Positions 12,401 to 23,568 of a stretch of DNA of 64,000 nucleotides are shown here, piece by piece; position 1 is the first letter of the stretch; the number at the start of each line of letters is the position of its first letter. The notes under the pieces were generated by a model. The model worked only from the letters and a program-made list of their open reading frames with translations, was not told the DNA's origin and searched no databases. The translations under genes and the position numbers were made by a program. The DNA comes from Campylorhamphus procurvoides (Eukaryota > Chordata > Aves > Passeriformes > Dendrocolaptidae): positions 1,054,686 through 1,118,685 of the forward strand of contig WBMV01000122.1 in the NCBI GenBank assembly GCA_013396655.1. The letters are read 5' to 3'.

Positions 12401-15400
12401 GAACTTCTCAAGACTTGCTGGCATTTGAAGCACTCTAGTCTGTGCTCGTTGTTTGGTGCATTAATTAAATAACATAAAGCTACAGCAAAGCATAATTAAG
12501 AGAAATCTTGGTTGGAATCTCAGGGTTTCAGGGAGCTGAGTCTGTTAGAATTCACTTTGACCAGCATCAGCTGTTCCAAACAGGGTTCAGGCCTGACTTT
12601 AAAGTTCAAGGACACCTCCATGTTAAGGATTTGCATGTTTGGGCCCATGGCATGCACAAAGGGGACAATGCATGTGTTTGTGGAAATGTCCAGGTCTAAT
12701 TCCAGATTGGTTTCTCTTTGGCAAGCAGCATGTGTTGCCATGTAAACTGAGCAAAAGGTGCTCTGATTTGTGTGAAGCAGCAAGGAAGGACAACATCCAA
12801 GTACTGCAAATATTCCTAAGCATCCAGTCTGGGAGCAGGGAGCGTTGGCTAATGTGTGGAGACCTTCCTTAATTTGACTTAAATAGAACTGCAAGTCTTC
12901 TCTGTGTTCTGCTCAGTCTGACTTTCCTACTAAAAACTTTTTCAGCTTTGATCCTCACAAACCAAGGATGAAGGTTGTGGGGAAGCTTCCATTCCCTCCA
13001 AAGTACCTAATGCAGGTTCTGTGTTCCCATAAAATGCTGTGCAGCTCTTGGAGTGTTGTGGAGCTTTCAGGTCCATTCCTCTCCACCAACATATTTACTC
13101 GTGTTCCATACTGCATGTCTGCATCATTGTTTCTTTTCTCCACCTTCTTGCCCAAATTTCCAGTAAATCTCTTTTCTTTGGGCCACCATCCTGCTACAGC
13201 AACCCATGGCATGCTCCTGTCTCTCTTTTCTTTTCTCTTAAGGTGTCATACCTTGTCTTAGCTGGTCAATAAAGCATGTTTAACCTTGATGTCAGGCACT
13301 AATAGGTATTTATATATACTCGGGAAAAAATACTGCTAATAATACTTGTACCTTATTCTGTTTATGCCAGTGAAATCTTACTGTAGAGGCTTTAATTTCT
13401 TAGCTAAAAATCCACTTCAAACTTTATACTCCTCAGGCTAAGTGTGTAACTGAGTCTCCAAAGTATGTAGGTTTTCCAGGTATGTATTCCTTCTGCCCAG
13501 GATGGCTTTAGACAGTGTGTAACATGGCTTGCACTGTGCCTGGGAGGCCATCTGGCCTCCTGGAGTAAAGCAGTTTTTCTAATTGAAAGTGTTGTCACAT
13601 TAATACTCTCTATCCAATGCAGGCAAAGCTGTAAAATGTGGTAACAATGTGTCTTGTAGGATTAATGAAAGGTGGGGATAACTTGGCAGCTAAAGCTTAA
13701 CGAGGTTCTTGTGGAGCCTTACATGTCAGTTCTCTGAATTTGGGTATTAGAATCAGTTTAAACACAGCTCTGTCATGGTTTGACAGCTAGCGAGAGTATC
13801 AGAAAGTAAGTTTTTGCTGTTCCTTGTTTTCAAATGACCTGTGTCCAACACCTGCACAAGAATTATTAACTGCCTTGAAAACAGAATCGTGGCTTACCAG
13901 CATTTCTCCTGTGTTTCTCAGCACATTCAGGAGTTGTACTTTCAGTGGAAGAAGTTGAAGCTGGGCTGAAGGGCCTGAAAGTGGATCAGGAGGGGAAAAT
14001 TGCCACTCCCTTTATGGCTGAGCAGATGGAGGAAGCACTGAATGCCACTGGCTCCAGGCAGATGAAGAAGGATGGGGATATGACGGCGTTTAACAAACTA
14101 GTGAGCAGCATGAAGGCCAGCGGGACCCTGCCCTCACAGCCCAAAGCCAGTGTGAGTAACAGAGCCCTGGGGACCCTTGGGAATGATGTGGGAACCCTGA
14201 CACAGCCCTCCTGATCACCTGGGGGCTGGGAGCAGCATGAGATTAAATGTAGCCTTACATTGTTTGATGGGGAAAATAAGGGACGTGCTTTGGTCTCTTT
14301 TCTCCAGCCAGAGTAGTTAAAAGTGAGGCTTTTTCAGGTCAGAATTTGCAGGATTGATTTAAGTGAAGTTTCTGGAAGTCTCAGAACTCTTAAGACAGAA
14401 GTGTAATAATTGCTACCTTGGAAGTGGACCTAGTGAATATCTACTACAATTAATTCAGATCTGGACTTGAAGACTGTCCTTGCCCCACAAAAATCCTGTG
14501 TTATGAAAAGGCTGACTCTTCTACTAAAGAGGTTGTTTTGATTAGTGTGTAAGATTCTCCTACACTGGAACTCCTCCTGCCTGAACCTTATTTAATAAAA
14601 ACAAATACCTCTGCAGAGAAGTAAGTCTGTGTAACAGACCTCAGCAGTCCACCCTTCCTGGAAGGCTCCCTGGTGTTTAATGGTTGCCTCAGTGCTGCTG
14701 TTAAAGGCATCACTGTTCAATGCTGGTGGTGTGGGTACAGCCAACACCTCACCTGGAGCTCAGCTGGTTTCAGTGACTTGTGTTTTAATAGAGGTATGTC
14801 AGTGTTTACTCCAATGTTTGAAATTTGGCTTTTCACATTATTTGGACTTCAGCATTATTGGCACTAAGCTAAAGCTGAAGTGACTGCTTGTTAGCTGGAA
14901 GATTAATGTTAAACAACAGATGATACTGAGGTTTAGGCTGTAAGAGATTGTAGGATGAAATTTCATCCTGCCCCTGGCTGCCCAAACAGTGTGCTTGCCC
15001 CAGGAGCTATCAGCAACCACTTGTGGCACCATAACATGCTTCTAACAACTCAGGAAGTCTCAGGCATCTGTTTTTCCTGCCAGGCTGTTCCCAAGGACTT
15101 CCAGGCTCATCCCACTTTCCTAAAAGATAGTGAAAAATGTAAATTTGCCCTGGGAAGAAATTGCAGACTGGTATTGGACTTAGAGCAAGACTCTAATTCT
15201 GGCTGTCTCTTTGCATTGGTGTGTGACTTGGATGCACAGGAGAATATCTGAAATAATTTCTCTAATATACAGATATTTTTCAGTTTGTGCACATTTTCAG
15301 TTACCCACTGGCTGAACGTTCCATCTCCAGTTCACACAATTCCATAAATTCCTGTGTTTGCCTCAGAGTTGAATGAGGCAGTGAAGTCCCTGTGTGCAAA

Positions 15401-18400
15401 GTAGCACAAGGCATTTTCTCAACTAGGGAGGCTCTGTGAGCCAGCTCAGCCCTTCACTTTGCTGGAATTCTGTTTGGCTGATGCATCAACTGCTGTTCTA
15501 ACAGAACAGGGGAAATCACTTCAGTCCCTGAGACAAATGTGGGTGGGCTTAATGAATTTGGTTGTATCTATGTTTAATTTACAGTATTTTCTTTTTTTTT
15601 TTTAGCAGAGCCTTGAAAGCCACTTAATGTCACCTCCAGAGATGTCAGGCCAGTCTCTATCAAAGAATATCCTGCAGGTATTCCTACTGGGGGGAGAGAA
15701 GTACTTAAAAGCATATCCCCAGTGGGAAAACAAAAGTTATTTTCAAGTAAGATATTTAAGGGAATTATGGGGTCAGTAGTGAGATGTGATTCTGTAGAGA
15801 AGACAGAACTAGTCACTAGTGCAGTTTAGTTAGAGATTTGTCTTGTCCTGCTATTTCCTGAAATTACAACGTGGAAATGAAAAGCCTGTTAAGTGCCTAA
15901 TTCTGGGCAAACCAGAATTGGTGTATCAGTTGCACAAGTCCCCCTTGTCTCTAACTTGCTATAAATAGGGTGGCCTGTAGTGCAGTAAAACGAGCTTGGT
16001 TTGTGTGAATTGGTCATACATGAATGTTCCTTATTCCTTACTCTTAGGAACTTCTCGGCCCTCCCATTGCCAGACCTGCTTCCTCGAATGTCCTGAGTGG
16101 GCTGATGGGTGGTTTGGAACCTGCAGCCTCCCTGCTGACCCAGAGAGCCCCCTCTCCCCCCCTCCCAGCCGTGTTCCCAGCACGAGCCGCCTCCGCCGAT
16201 TACCTGCGCCACAGAATATCCTCCCCCATCGGTGAGACTGGCTGCAAGGGGGGGTGTTGCCTCAGCTGGGTCCAAAGAATGCTTTGCAGAACTAGAAAAA
16301 CTTTCTAGCACTTGATGGGCAACTGGGTCAGTGTCTCTAGTGTTAAATTGATCAGCCAGACCTCCCAGGGAGTTCTGCTGTGGAATAATGTGCCCAGCTA
16401 CTGGATGAGAAACTCATTGTCAAGGGCTCCGTGGCCATTTGTATTGCAAAACACTGCCAGGAGCCTCCTTTGTAGCTGTTCACCCCAATGACAGGGAAGA
16501 GACAGCTCTGTGGGGATTTAAGGGGTGAGCTGACTCTTCACAAGGAATCCTTAATTCATGGAGAATTGTTTTACTGCAGGTTATATATTGTATGTATTGG
16601 AAGAAATGTTTATCTCTTAAGTATAACTGTTGAATGTTGTTTAGGTTTTGGACAAGGTTCTCAGCAGTTGCTTGGTGATCCATTCCCAGGTGTAAGGAAG
16701 CCCATGAGCCCAGTTGCTGCACAGGTTAGATGACATGCTTTTTGCTTAATGTATATTCATCCCTTTTTATGGTGTGTGGTCTAGAACTGGCCTTTGGAAC
16801 CTCTCAGCTGTTGCATTCAGATGTTTGTGCTTCACTACGCTTACTCTGAGTGTGAGGATGCAAAGTCTCATTTAGTACAGTCTCAAAACCTCATTGGGAT
16901 TTGACCCAATCTCAGGTACAAGATTTTCTTGAAGCTTCCATTGCCCGTCAGTAAAACAGAGGCTGCTGGGCAGACACTCTGTGAAGACATTAGTAGCTAT
17001 AGCAGTCAGTCTTCAGTATCTCAAAGAAACCTCAACCAAATCCAGGCTTTGATTTGTGGTTTTTATGCCACTCTGCTTCAGATGAGTCCCTTGGAGATCC
17101 AGCAAGCTGCGTTAGAGGGATTAGCACTCCCACATGACCTGGCCCTACAGGCAGCAAACTTCTATCAGCATGGCTTTGGCAAACCCCAGATGGACAAAAG
17201 CAGAGATGGCTACAGGAACAGGTGAGCATCTGGCTGCAGAATTGATTTTTAATGCATTCTCTTTCCGTAGATACTGGCACGGATCCCTCAGGCTTGCACT
17301 GGTTCTTGGCAATGCTGGTTTTCATTCTGTGCCAAGAGCAGGGCTGAGCCTCTTCCCACTGACTCCCTGTCCCTTCACAGGCAGCAGCGAGTGACGAAAT
17401 CCCCTGCCCCAGGACACAGAGGGAATGCATCTTCTCCAGCCCCTGCAGCATCTATCACGAGCATGGTCAGTACCTGGTGGGCTGTGGGGAGGGCTGTACC
17501 AATTGTGTCTGCAGTAACTGTGGTAGCAATGGCAGTGGGTGGGAGAAAGGGAGGCCATGGAGGAGTTAAACGTGTTCACGTTGTATCAGTGGCCACTGAT
17601 ACAGGAATGAATTACACTTTGTGCTTAACTGAGTGTTTTCACCTTGGAAAAAAACGTTTTCTGAGCACTGTTGTAGTTAAAACTGAACAGGCACTGTTAA
17701 TGTTACCTTGACCTGGTCTTCTGAAACAGATGAAGATGATTATGAAAACTCAGGCCTTCATATTTTGGTGCTTAAGTTTGCAGCAGACAAGGCTGAAAGC
17801 CATTAGCAGTTTTAGAGAACATTGGTCTTGGAGTGGGTCATGAGCTCTGGGTAAAGCAGTGCACCTCCTGTGCTCCCTGCAGCTGTCTCCTTCCTTCACA
17901 CCTACCTCGGTGATCCGCAAGATGTACGAGAGCAAGGAGAAGAGCAAAGAGGAGCCAGTGTCTGGGAAAATGAAAATCAGCGATGTTAAAGATGAGAATC
18001 AGAGACCAAATGAAGGTATTGTAATGGCTTTAACGTTGCACAAGCAAAAGGGATCTGGAGGAGAATCAAATTGCTTCAGCACATGATACAGCCAGGCTAC
18101 CTTTAGACATTCCTGATCTGAGATGAGGGTGTGGAAATGAGTGAGCCTGTCATGAGAGGGGGGCCTGGAGCTTTGGAGGGGATACACGTCCAGGGGCAGC
18201 CTTCCGGCAGTGCTGGGGTTGGCAGTTTGTGGGCAACACTGACACAGAGACCATAACTGTCTGCAACTTTTCTCGATGAAGAAGCACAGTAACAATAGTG
18301 CTGCCATAGTCTACACCAGTAATTGCAACCTTAAGGGTTCTCCTGAGACATTCTAACTGAACAATCAAAGCTGAGACTGATTAAGCTCCTAAGTGCAGCA

Positions 18401-20611
18401 GGTGAGGGAAGCATTTGTCACCCAAACTGATGTAAGAGGCTATTAAAAGGAAATGCTCCACACCAGTTGCCTGAGCCAGTCAGACTGGCTGATGGCCATG
18501 ACGTTGTGCTCCAGTGCTGGTAATACAGAGGTACCTTGCAGTTCCTGTTAGCAGTCCAGCTAGGATGCCTTAACTGGTAGCATTTTATGCCAAGGCATTT
18601 TAGTCCTTGCCTAACTGATCTGTGGAAGTAGCTTTTTAAGGTGCTTTGAGTGTTCCAAATCTTATTAAGCAGGTTGCAGGCAGAGGGCTGCTGCTAACCC
18701 CCAAATACATCTAACCTGAAAAGCCACTTTGGGTTACATCTCTGGCACAAGTCCAGATTGTAATCTTCTCTAGGGAGGATCCCTTGTACCTCCTGTCACC
18801 TCTGGCACTGACTCATCCGTGCTGCCAGTTCAAAATTCAATTAAAAAAAAAGGAAAAATGAGAACTAAAGATAGTTACTGCTGATTCTGGTCTAATTTAA
18901 GCTTGCTGTCAAGGGATTTCTGTGGAACATATTCCTTCTCATTACTCTTTGGAAAGAATTTGGCCAGAAGCATCCAGGAAAGAGATGCTGTTAAATATAT
19001 ATGACTACAGTTCAGCTAGCTCTGGAATCTTAACTATCAAATCCAGTCATTAGCTTTAATTTTGATGAGGTGCAATCTCTAGCTGTGGACTGTAATAGTT
19101 GTATTCAATTCTAGCTACAGATAACCTACTGTCTAGTTCTGTGGAGAATGCAGATCAAGGAACTTTGCCCACCTTAGGTACCAAACTACCTGCACTGCAA
19201 CGCTCTGCATGTTCCACACCTCTTACCCAAGCAAATCGTTGCACCAAAGAGCAAGACTACAGGCCCAAATCAGCTGGTAGGAAGACTCCTACAATGGCCT
19301 CCCCAGTACCAGGAGGCCCTTTCCTTCGTCCTGTTCATCAAGTACCCCTTGTTCCCCATGTACCACTCGTACGACCTGCTCATCAACTGCACCCAGGACT
19401 GGTCCAGAGAATGCTGGCACAGGGGGTCCACCCGCAACACCTTCCTCTGCTGCAAGCAGGTAATCCAGAGTCTTTTCTTTCCCCCTTAACTTAATGCATG
19501 TTGTCTTTAAGACTGACCTTGTGTTAGGAAAAGCACAAACTGATGTTACTGGTAATGCTTATTACATCAGAACTTACCTGTAAAATCAGACAGTAAATTC
19601 CAACCCATCTGAATATGTATATATGTTTTGTTTTGCTTTAAGCTGTTTATGCTTCTCAAGTAAGCAGTTTTCTTGCTCACATTCAACAGGTATGCTTCCC
19701 CCTGGAGTGGACCTGTCTCACTTGCAGGGAATATCTGCCCCCATCCTTGGCCAGCCTTTTTACCCACTCCCAACTGCAAGCCATCACCTGCTGAACCCAC
19801 GCTCGGGGACGCCTCTGCAGCTGGCCATGATGCAGCAGCAGCTGCAGCGATCAGGTGGGTCACAGCAGCACCAGCAGTGGGAGCTGTGGGACACGGGGAG
19901 CTGCTCCAGGTACTGTACGGGCTGGGCTGGTGAGGGCACTGTGCTGGCAGGAAGCTACTCTGATTTAATTACTCATAACCACGAACCCTGTGTGGATATT
20001 GGGCAGCTTTGGCCATTCCAGGCCCTGTCAAAAGGAAGGCCAAGGGAAGTGCTTGGTTTCAGAACACGTTGCCACTGACAGCTCTGCCCCTTGCAGCCTA
20101 TGTGCAGCTTTCAGCCTTGCTGGGACAGGGGCTGCCCCCATCTCCAGGGCAATGCTGTTTGATCCTGGTCTTCCAGCTCAAATCTCTGTGATCTCCTGTC
20201 CAGAACTGGCAGTGTCAGGCCATTTATGGGAGTACTAATGAGAGTAAACACATGGTTCCTGTATTTCCCGAGGCTCACAGAACCAGTAGAAGCCACATTC
20301 AGCTCACATGCCTTATCAGGTGGTAGCTCGAGGGCAAATCTGTGCTGGGTGTTACTTCCCCTCTAACAGCTTTACATTTCACAGGCTCTGGAGCCCAGGG
20401 ATCACCTGCTGGTGCACAAACAGCCCCTCAGAATGTGCTGCCTCGGACTGGATTATCTCACGGGCACGCACAGCTCGACCATCGCCCCAGCCAGAGGAGT
20501 GGCTCTCCCATTGGCCTTGCCAAATGGTTTGGTTCTGATGTCCTGCAGCAGCCTCTCCCCTCCATGCCATCCAAAGTCATCAGTGTAGATGAACTGGAGT
20601 ACCGGCAGTGA
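3436..20611 (+). CDS. EIF4ENIF1: eIF4E transporter 4E-T, complete, 18 coding exons
   Basis: 4E-T is a nucleocytoplasmic shuttling protein that binds eIF4E, imports it into the nucleus, and represses and stores mRNAs in P-bodies with DDX6, LSM14 and PATL1. Exons read: 3436-3531, 6753-6826, 7588-7715, 8242-8522, 9071-9272, 10416-10591, 11278-11413, 11751-11930, 13922-14151, 15606-15677, 16048-16231, 16645-16724, 17082-17221, 17381-17465, 17883-18015, 19115-19459, 19690-19854, 20385-20611. They join in phase to 2934 nt, 977 aa; human is 985. All introns are GT-AG. The eIF4E-binding motif YTKEELL is at residues 30-36. The Cup-homology, DDX6-binding stretch SETIELTGFDD is at about 228-238, followed by the basic run RKRTRRR. 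The C-terminus keeps the conserved GLAKWFGSDVLQQP block and ends in ELEYRQ. The ATG has A at -3 and G at +4. Identity is based on near-continuous agreement with the human protein. Confidence 0.97.
3532..6752 (+). other. EIF4ENIF1: EIF4ENIF1 intron 1
   Basis: Largest intron of the gene (3.2 kb), from gtgggc to a TTTTTTCAG acceptor. No repeat family, RNA gene or further exon was recognised in it. The other introns of the gene likewise show nothing beyond short T-rich tracts. Confidence 0.7.
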
Positions 20612-22262
20612 ACAGTGACCACTGGGTGGAACACTTGTGATTCTGTAGACTGGATGGAAATGTCCATAGTCAGGACTTCACCTCTTGTTTGGTTTTTTGG
20701 GGCTTTTATTTTTAGTACTCTGTGCAAAATTTCCTTTTGAGAGACTAAAGCACATGGCACCTGTCCTGGTCTCATGTCTGCATCAAGACTAAAGGATCCA
20801 TTATGGCTTGGATAGTGAAGCCTGAAGAAATTTAGATGCAAGACAAAGCCAGTTTAATCCTGGAAGTGTCTATTTTTTTTGTTTGTTTGTTTTTGTAAGA
20901 TATGTGAATGAAGTGCTGATATTCTCTAGTGTAGAGGTAGCAGCTATAGATTCCTTCTGCAGAAAACTACATGTATAGACCCTTCTGTACAGACTTGTGT
21001 ATAAACAATCTTTTGTACATACACACCTAGAATAGCCTTTTTGAATCTATACAGCTGTACATAAGAGTAGCTGGTAACAGTTGAGCTTTAGTTGTGCCTA
21101 TGGTTTGGACCTTTCTCCATTGTACATGTGGGACTTTCTTTAAGATTAAAGTTGCATATCCTAAGTGTGAGTGAACAGGATGAAGTTGCTTTGCCTTTCC
21201 TTGCTGCTCATCTGCTCTAGGTCTCCCTCTCACATCTGTCACGTACTGTGCACTCAGTGTAGCTCAAGTGTCAAAGTAAGAGCCCACATCTTGCTGTCTG
21301 TGTAACAAAGGTCTGATTCCCTGTGTGTGACTCTGGCCACCAAAGGAGAGATTCAGTCTTTGAACAGCCTTGAGGATGGGACCTGGTGCAGTCATGATAA
21401 AGCCAGATCTTCAGTCTAGGTACCTACTGGTGTCTCTCTTTCAGAGGGCTGGTGCTGGTCCTTGTTTAGCTGCAGTATTTTCCTTGTTTTAATTTTTCAA
21501 GCCAGTTAGTAAAGGTCATCAAAATGGAGCCTTTGAATCCTCACCCTTCAACTCCTCAGTCGTAGCTGTGGAATACTGTGCTGCCTTCAGTGCTGTTTCT
21601 AGAAGGGAGTCCCAGGAACTGTCCTCAGTCTCGTGTGCATCTGGCGATGCGATTACTGTGAAACTTGCCTTTGGAGTCTTGTTCTGTGGCTTGAAAGGGG
21701 GAGGATGGGGTAGTTTTGTGATCTTACTGTGTATATTTGGTTTTTAAAATGCTGTGTTCCTTTTAAGCCTGTTTCACTTTCCTGAGCAGTTAAATGTTCT
21801 CTTCCATCCTTCTGCATGGTTCCTCACTTCACTCCCTCACTTGTGTTGAGTCTAGTACTGCTGTCATGTCCTCTATCTAGCTTAGGCCATTGTGCTCTTT
21901 TAAAAGAGGTGGAAGCGAACCAGAATTCTCACGGACTTGCTCTTTCTTAGGTCTCACTGAAAGCAAAACCAGCAGCAGGAAAAAAAAGAAAGAAAAAAAA
22001 TCACTTGTCTGTATCCTAACCCTTGTCAGTGTGCTGTGGTGGGTTTGTTTCAGTTCAGCAGAGACAGTGTTGTATGGAAATAGCAAGCTGAAATCTCCAA
22101 GGTGGAAGCTGTTGGGGGTCACCCACACCTCTAGTGGTTGTTCCCAAAACAATCCCTGTAAAACATGCAATCACCAGCTTGTCCTTGTAAGACTGTTTTC
22201 ATACTTTTTTAACTTGACACTTTCCCAGTAACGTTCTGTAAATAAAGTTGATTCTACCAGCT
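20612..22262 (+). other. EIF4ENIF1: EIF4ENIF1 3' untranslated region
   Basis: Non-coding sequence runs from the stop codon to a canonical AATAAA at 22241-22246, with cleavage expected about 15-25 bases later. An alternative ATTAAA sits at 21145-21150 and could give a short form. The region holds two identical TGTACATA octamers, at 21014-21021 and 21056-21063, which match the Pumilio recognition element UGUANAUA, and T-rich runs near 20870-20895. Confidence 0.85.
22241..22246 (+). terminator. EIF4ENIF1: EIF4ENIF1 distal poly(A) signal AATAAA
   Basis: Canonical hexamer followed by a T/G-containing tract (GTTGATTC, then TGTCTGT), placed 1.6 kb after the stop codon and before the convergent DRG1 gene. 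Confidence 0.75.
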
Positions 22263-23563
22263 GTCTGTATCAACTGCTCTTGTACTAAATTACCTCAGGA
22301 TATTGATTAATTTTTAAACATTGTTTCTGTGTCTAGGCTGGTGCCATGGTTTGAGCTGACCTGTAGAAACTCAGTTGGTCTGTGGGTGGGGAGGAACAGT
22401 CTGCTTTGATGGAGGGAACTGGCCTCACTGAAGACACAGAATGGAATTGCTACATTTAAATGTCATAGGCTAAGTGTGAGGAATGAGGGGCAGTGTACAG
22501 AACTGTAAAAGTAACCAGCTGTGAACTAAGGGTGAATGGGGTTCACTGTTCTTTCTTCACAATCTGAGTAACATCCTTATCTTCTGTCCCTCCCCTCAGG
22601 GCTGGTAACTCCAGCACACCTGCAGCCCTTCTCACTGACAGAGGAATCCAGAGAAAGGACTGGTGCCAAGGCTTGGAGTAGAATCAATGCTTGGATGTTT
22701 CATTAGCAGGCTGAGTAGCAACCACTACTGTAAGATTTAGTATTTGAGTGGGTGTCTGAAGTTCCTTTATATTTCTCCTTGGATGTGTAATAACATGAAG
22801 GGGAGCATCTTTGATGCATCTTAGTAAATACCCTTGTAAGTAAACACTCCTTTCTGCAGGAGGGAAATGCCATAGGCTGATACATTTGATAGCCCTCCTG
22901 ATGAGCTAAAAGCTCCTTATTCATCTCTATTAAGCACCAGAACCATGCTTTAAGATTGCTTCTCTGGGGCACCTTATTGACTCCTCCAAAATAGGCAAGA
23001 CATTCTTTGAAGAAAGCTTAAAAGCTTTCAGTCACTAACAGACACAAACAGCTTCCACTAGTCTAAACAAACAAAAAAGCAACTGCTCCTGAGCAGAACT
23101 GAGCAGCTTTTCCACAACTGCAGGACTATTAATAGCCTTGAAGTATTCAAACAAGAACACTTTCAGATTAAGGCAGCTGGAACTCTCTGTCCTCTAACAT
23201 TGTTTCATAAGATATGGTTCTCCAGCTCTGCTTTTCATGTTTGGTTCTAATTTAGAACAAAATAATTCCTGATGTGTGAACTTCTTTCCAATTTGGCAAG
23301 ATGTGTTTGTGCAGCAGAAACTCATCCCTGGCATCCAAGCTCTTTGTAAGGTTTTGCCCTTGTGAAAGTCACTTAACCTGAGTTTCTCCCCTGTAAGTTC
23401 TGCTGGATCAGGACACGGCTGTACAAGTTGGCCAGAAGCAGCAATTCTACCACACAGCAAGTGCTCCAATGAGAAAACAATTTGCCCTTAGAAATGGCCT
23501 TTCTTTACCACTTACAATTAATGACAAATCTCAGGCATGGCAACAAACTCTGTGAGAGGAACT
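22263..23563. other. Convergent EIF4ENIF1-DRG1 intergenic spacer
   Basis: The two genes end toward each other, 1.3 kb apart. No new gene was recognised here. The only notable content is a 33-base relic of the last DRG1 coding exon (22552-22584). If DRG1 uses a longer 3' UTR than its proximal signal predicts, part of this spacer would be transcribed on the minus strand. Confidence 0.7.
22552..22584 (-). pseudogene. Short relic of DRG1 terminal coding exon
   Basis: The 33 bases match 23567-23599, the 3' end of the last DRG1 coding exon, at 31 of 33 positions by eye. Read on the minus strand it encodes EDKDVTQIVKK against [11 protein letters not shown] in the gene, then continues GAA CAG TGA instead of the normal stop. 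Similarity ends abruptly on both sides. An AG (in GGGACAG) lies directly before the homologous part, but no good polypyrimidine tract precedes it. It is most likely a duplicated fragment; use as an alternative last exon is possible but weakly supported. Confidence 0.6.
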
Positions 23564-23568
23564 TTATT
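23563..23568 (-). terminator. DRG1: Poly(A) signal overlapping the DRG1 stop codon
   Basis: On the minus strand the end of the reading frame reads AAG AAA TAA AGT, so AATAAA spans the stop codon (TAA at 23566-23564). If used, the 3' UTR would be only about 15-25 bases. G/T-containing sequence follows (GAGTTTGTTGCC), as expected downstream of a cleavage site. Confidence 0.55.

Noticed and set aside
15889..16311. 140-codon minus-strand frame
   Set aside because: Antisense shadow of EIF4ENIF1 exon 11.
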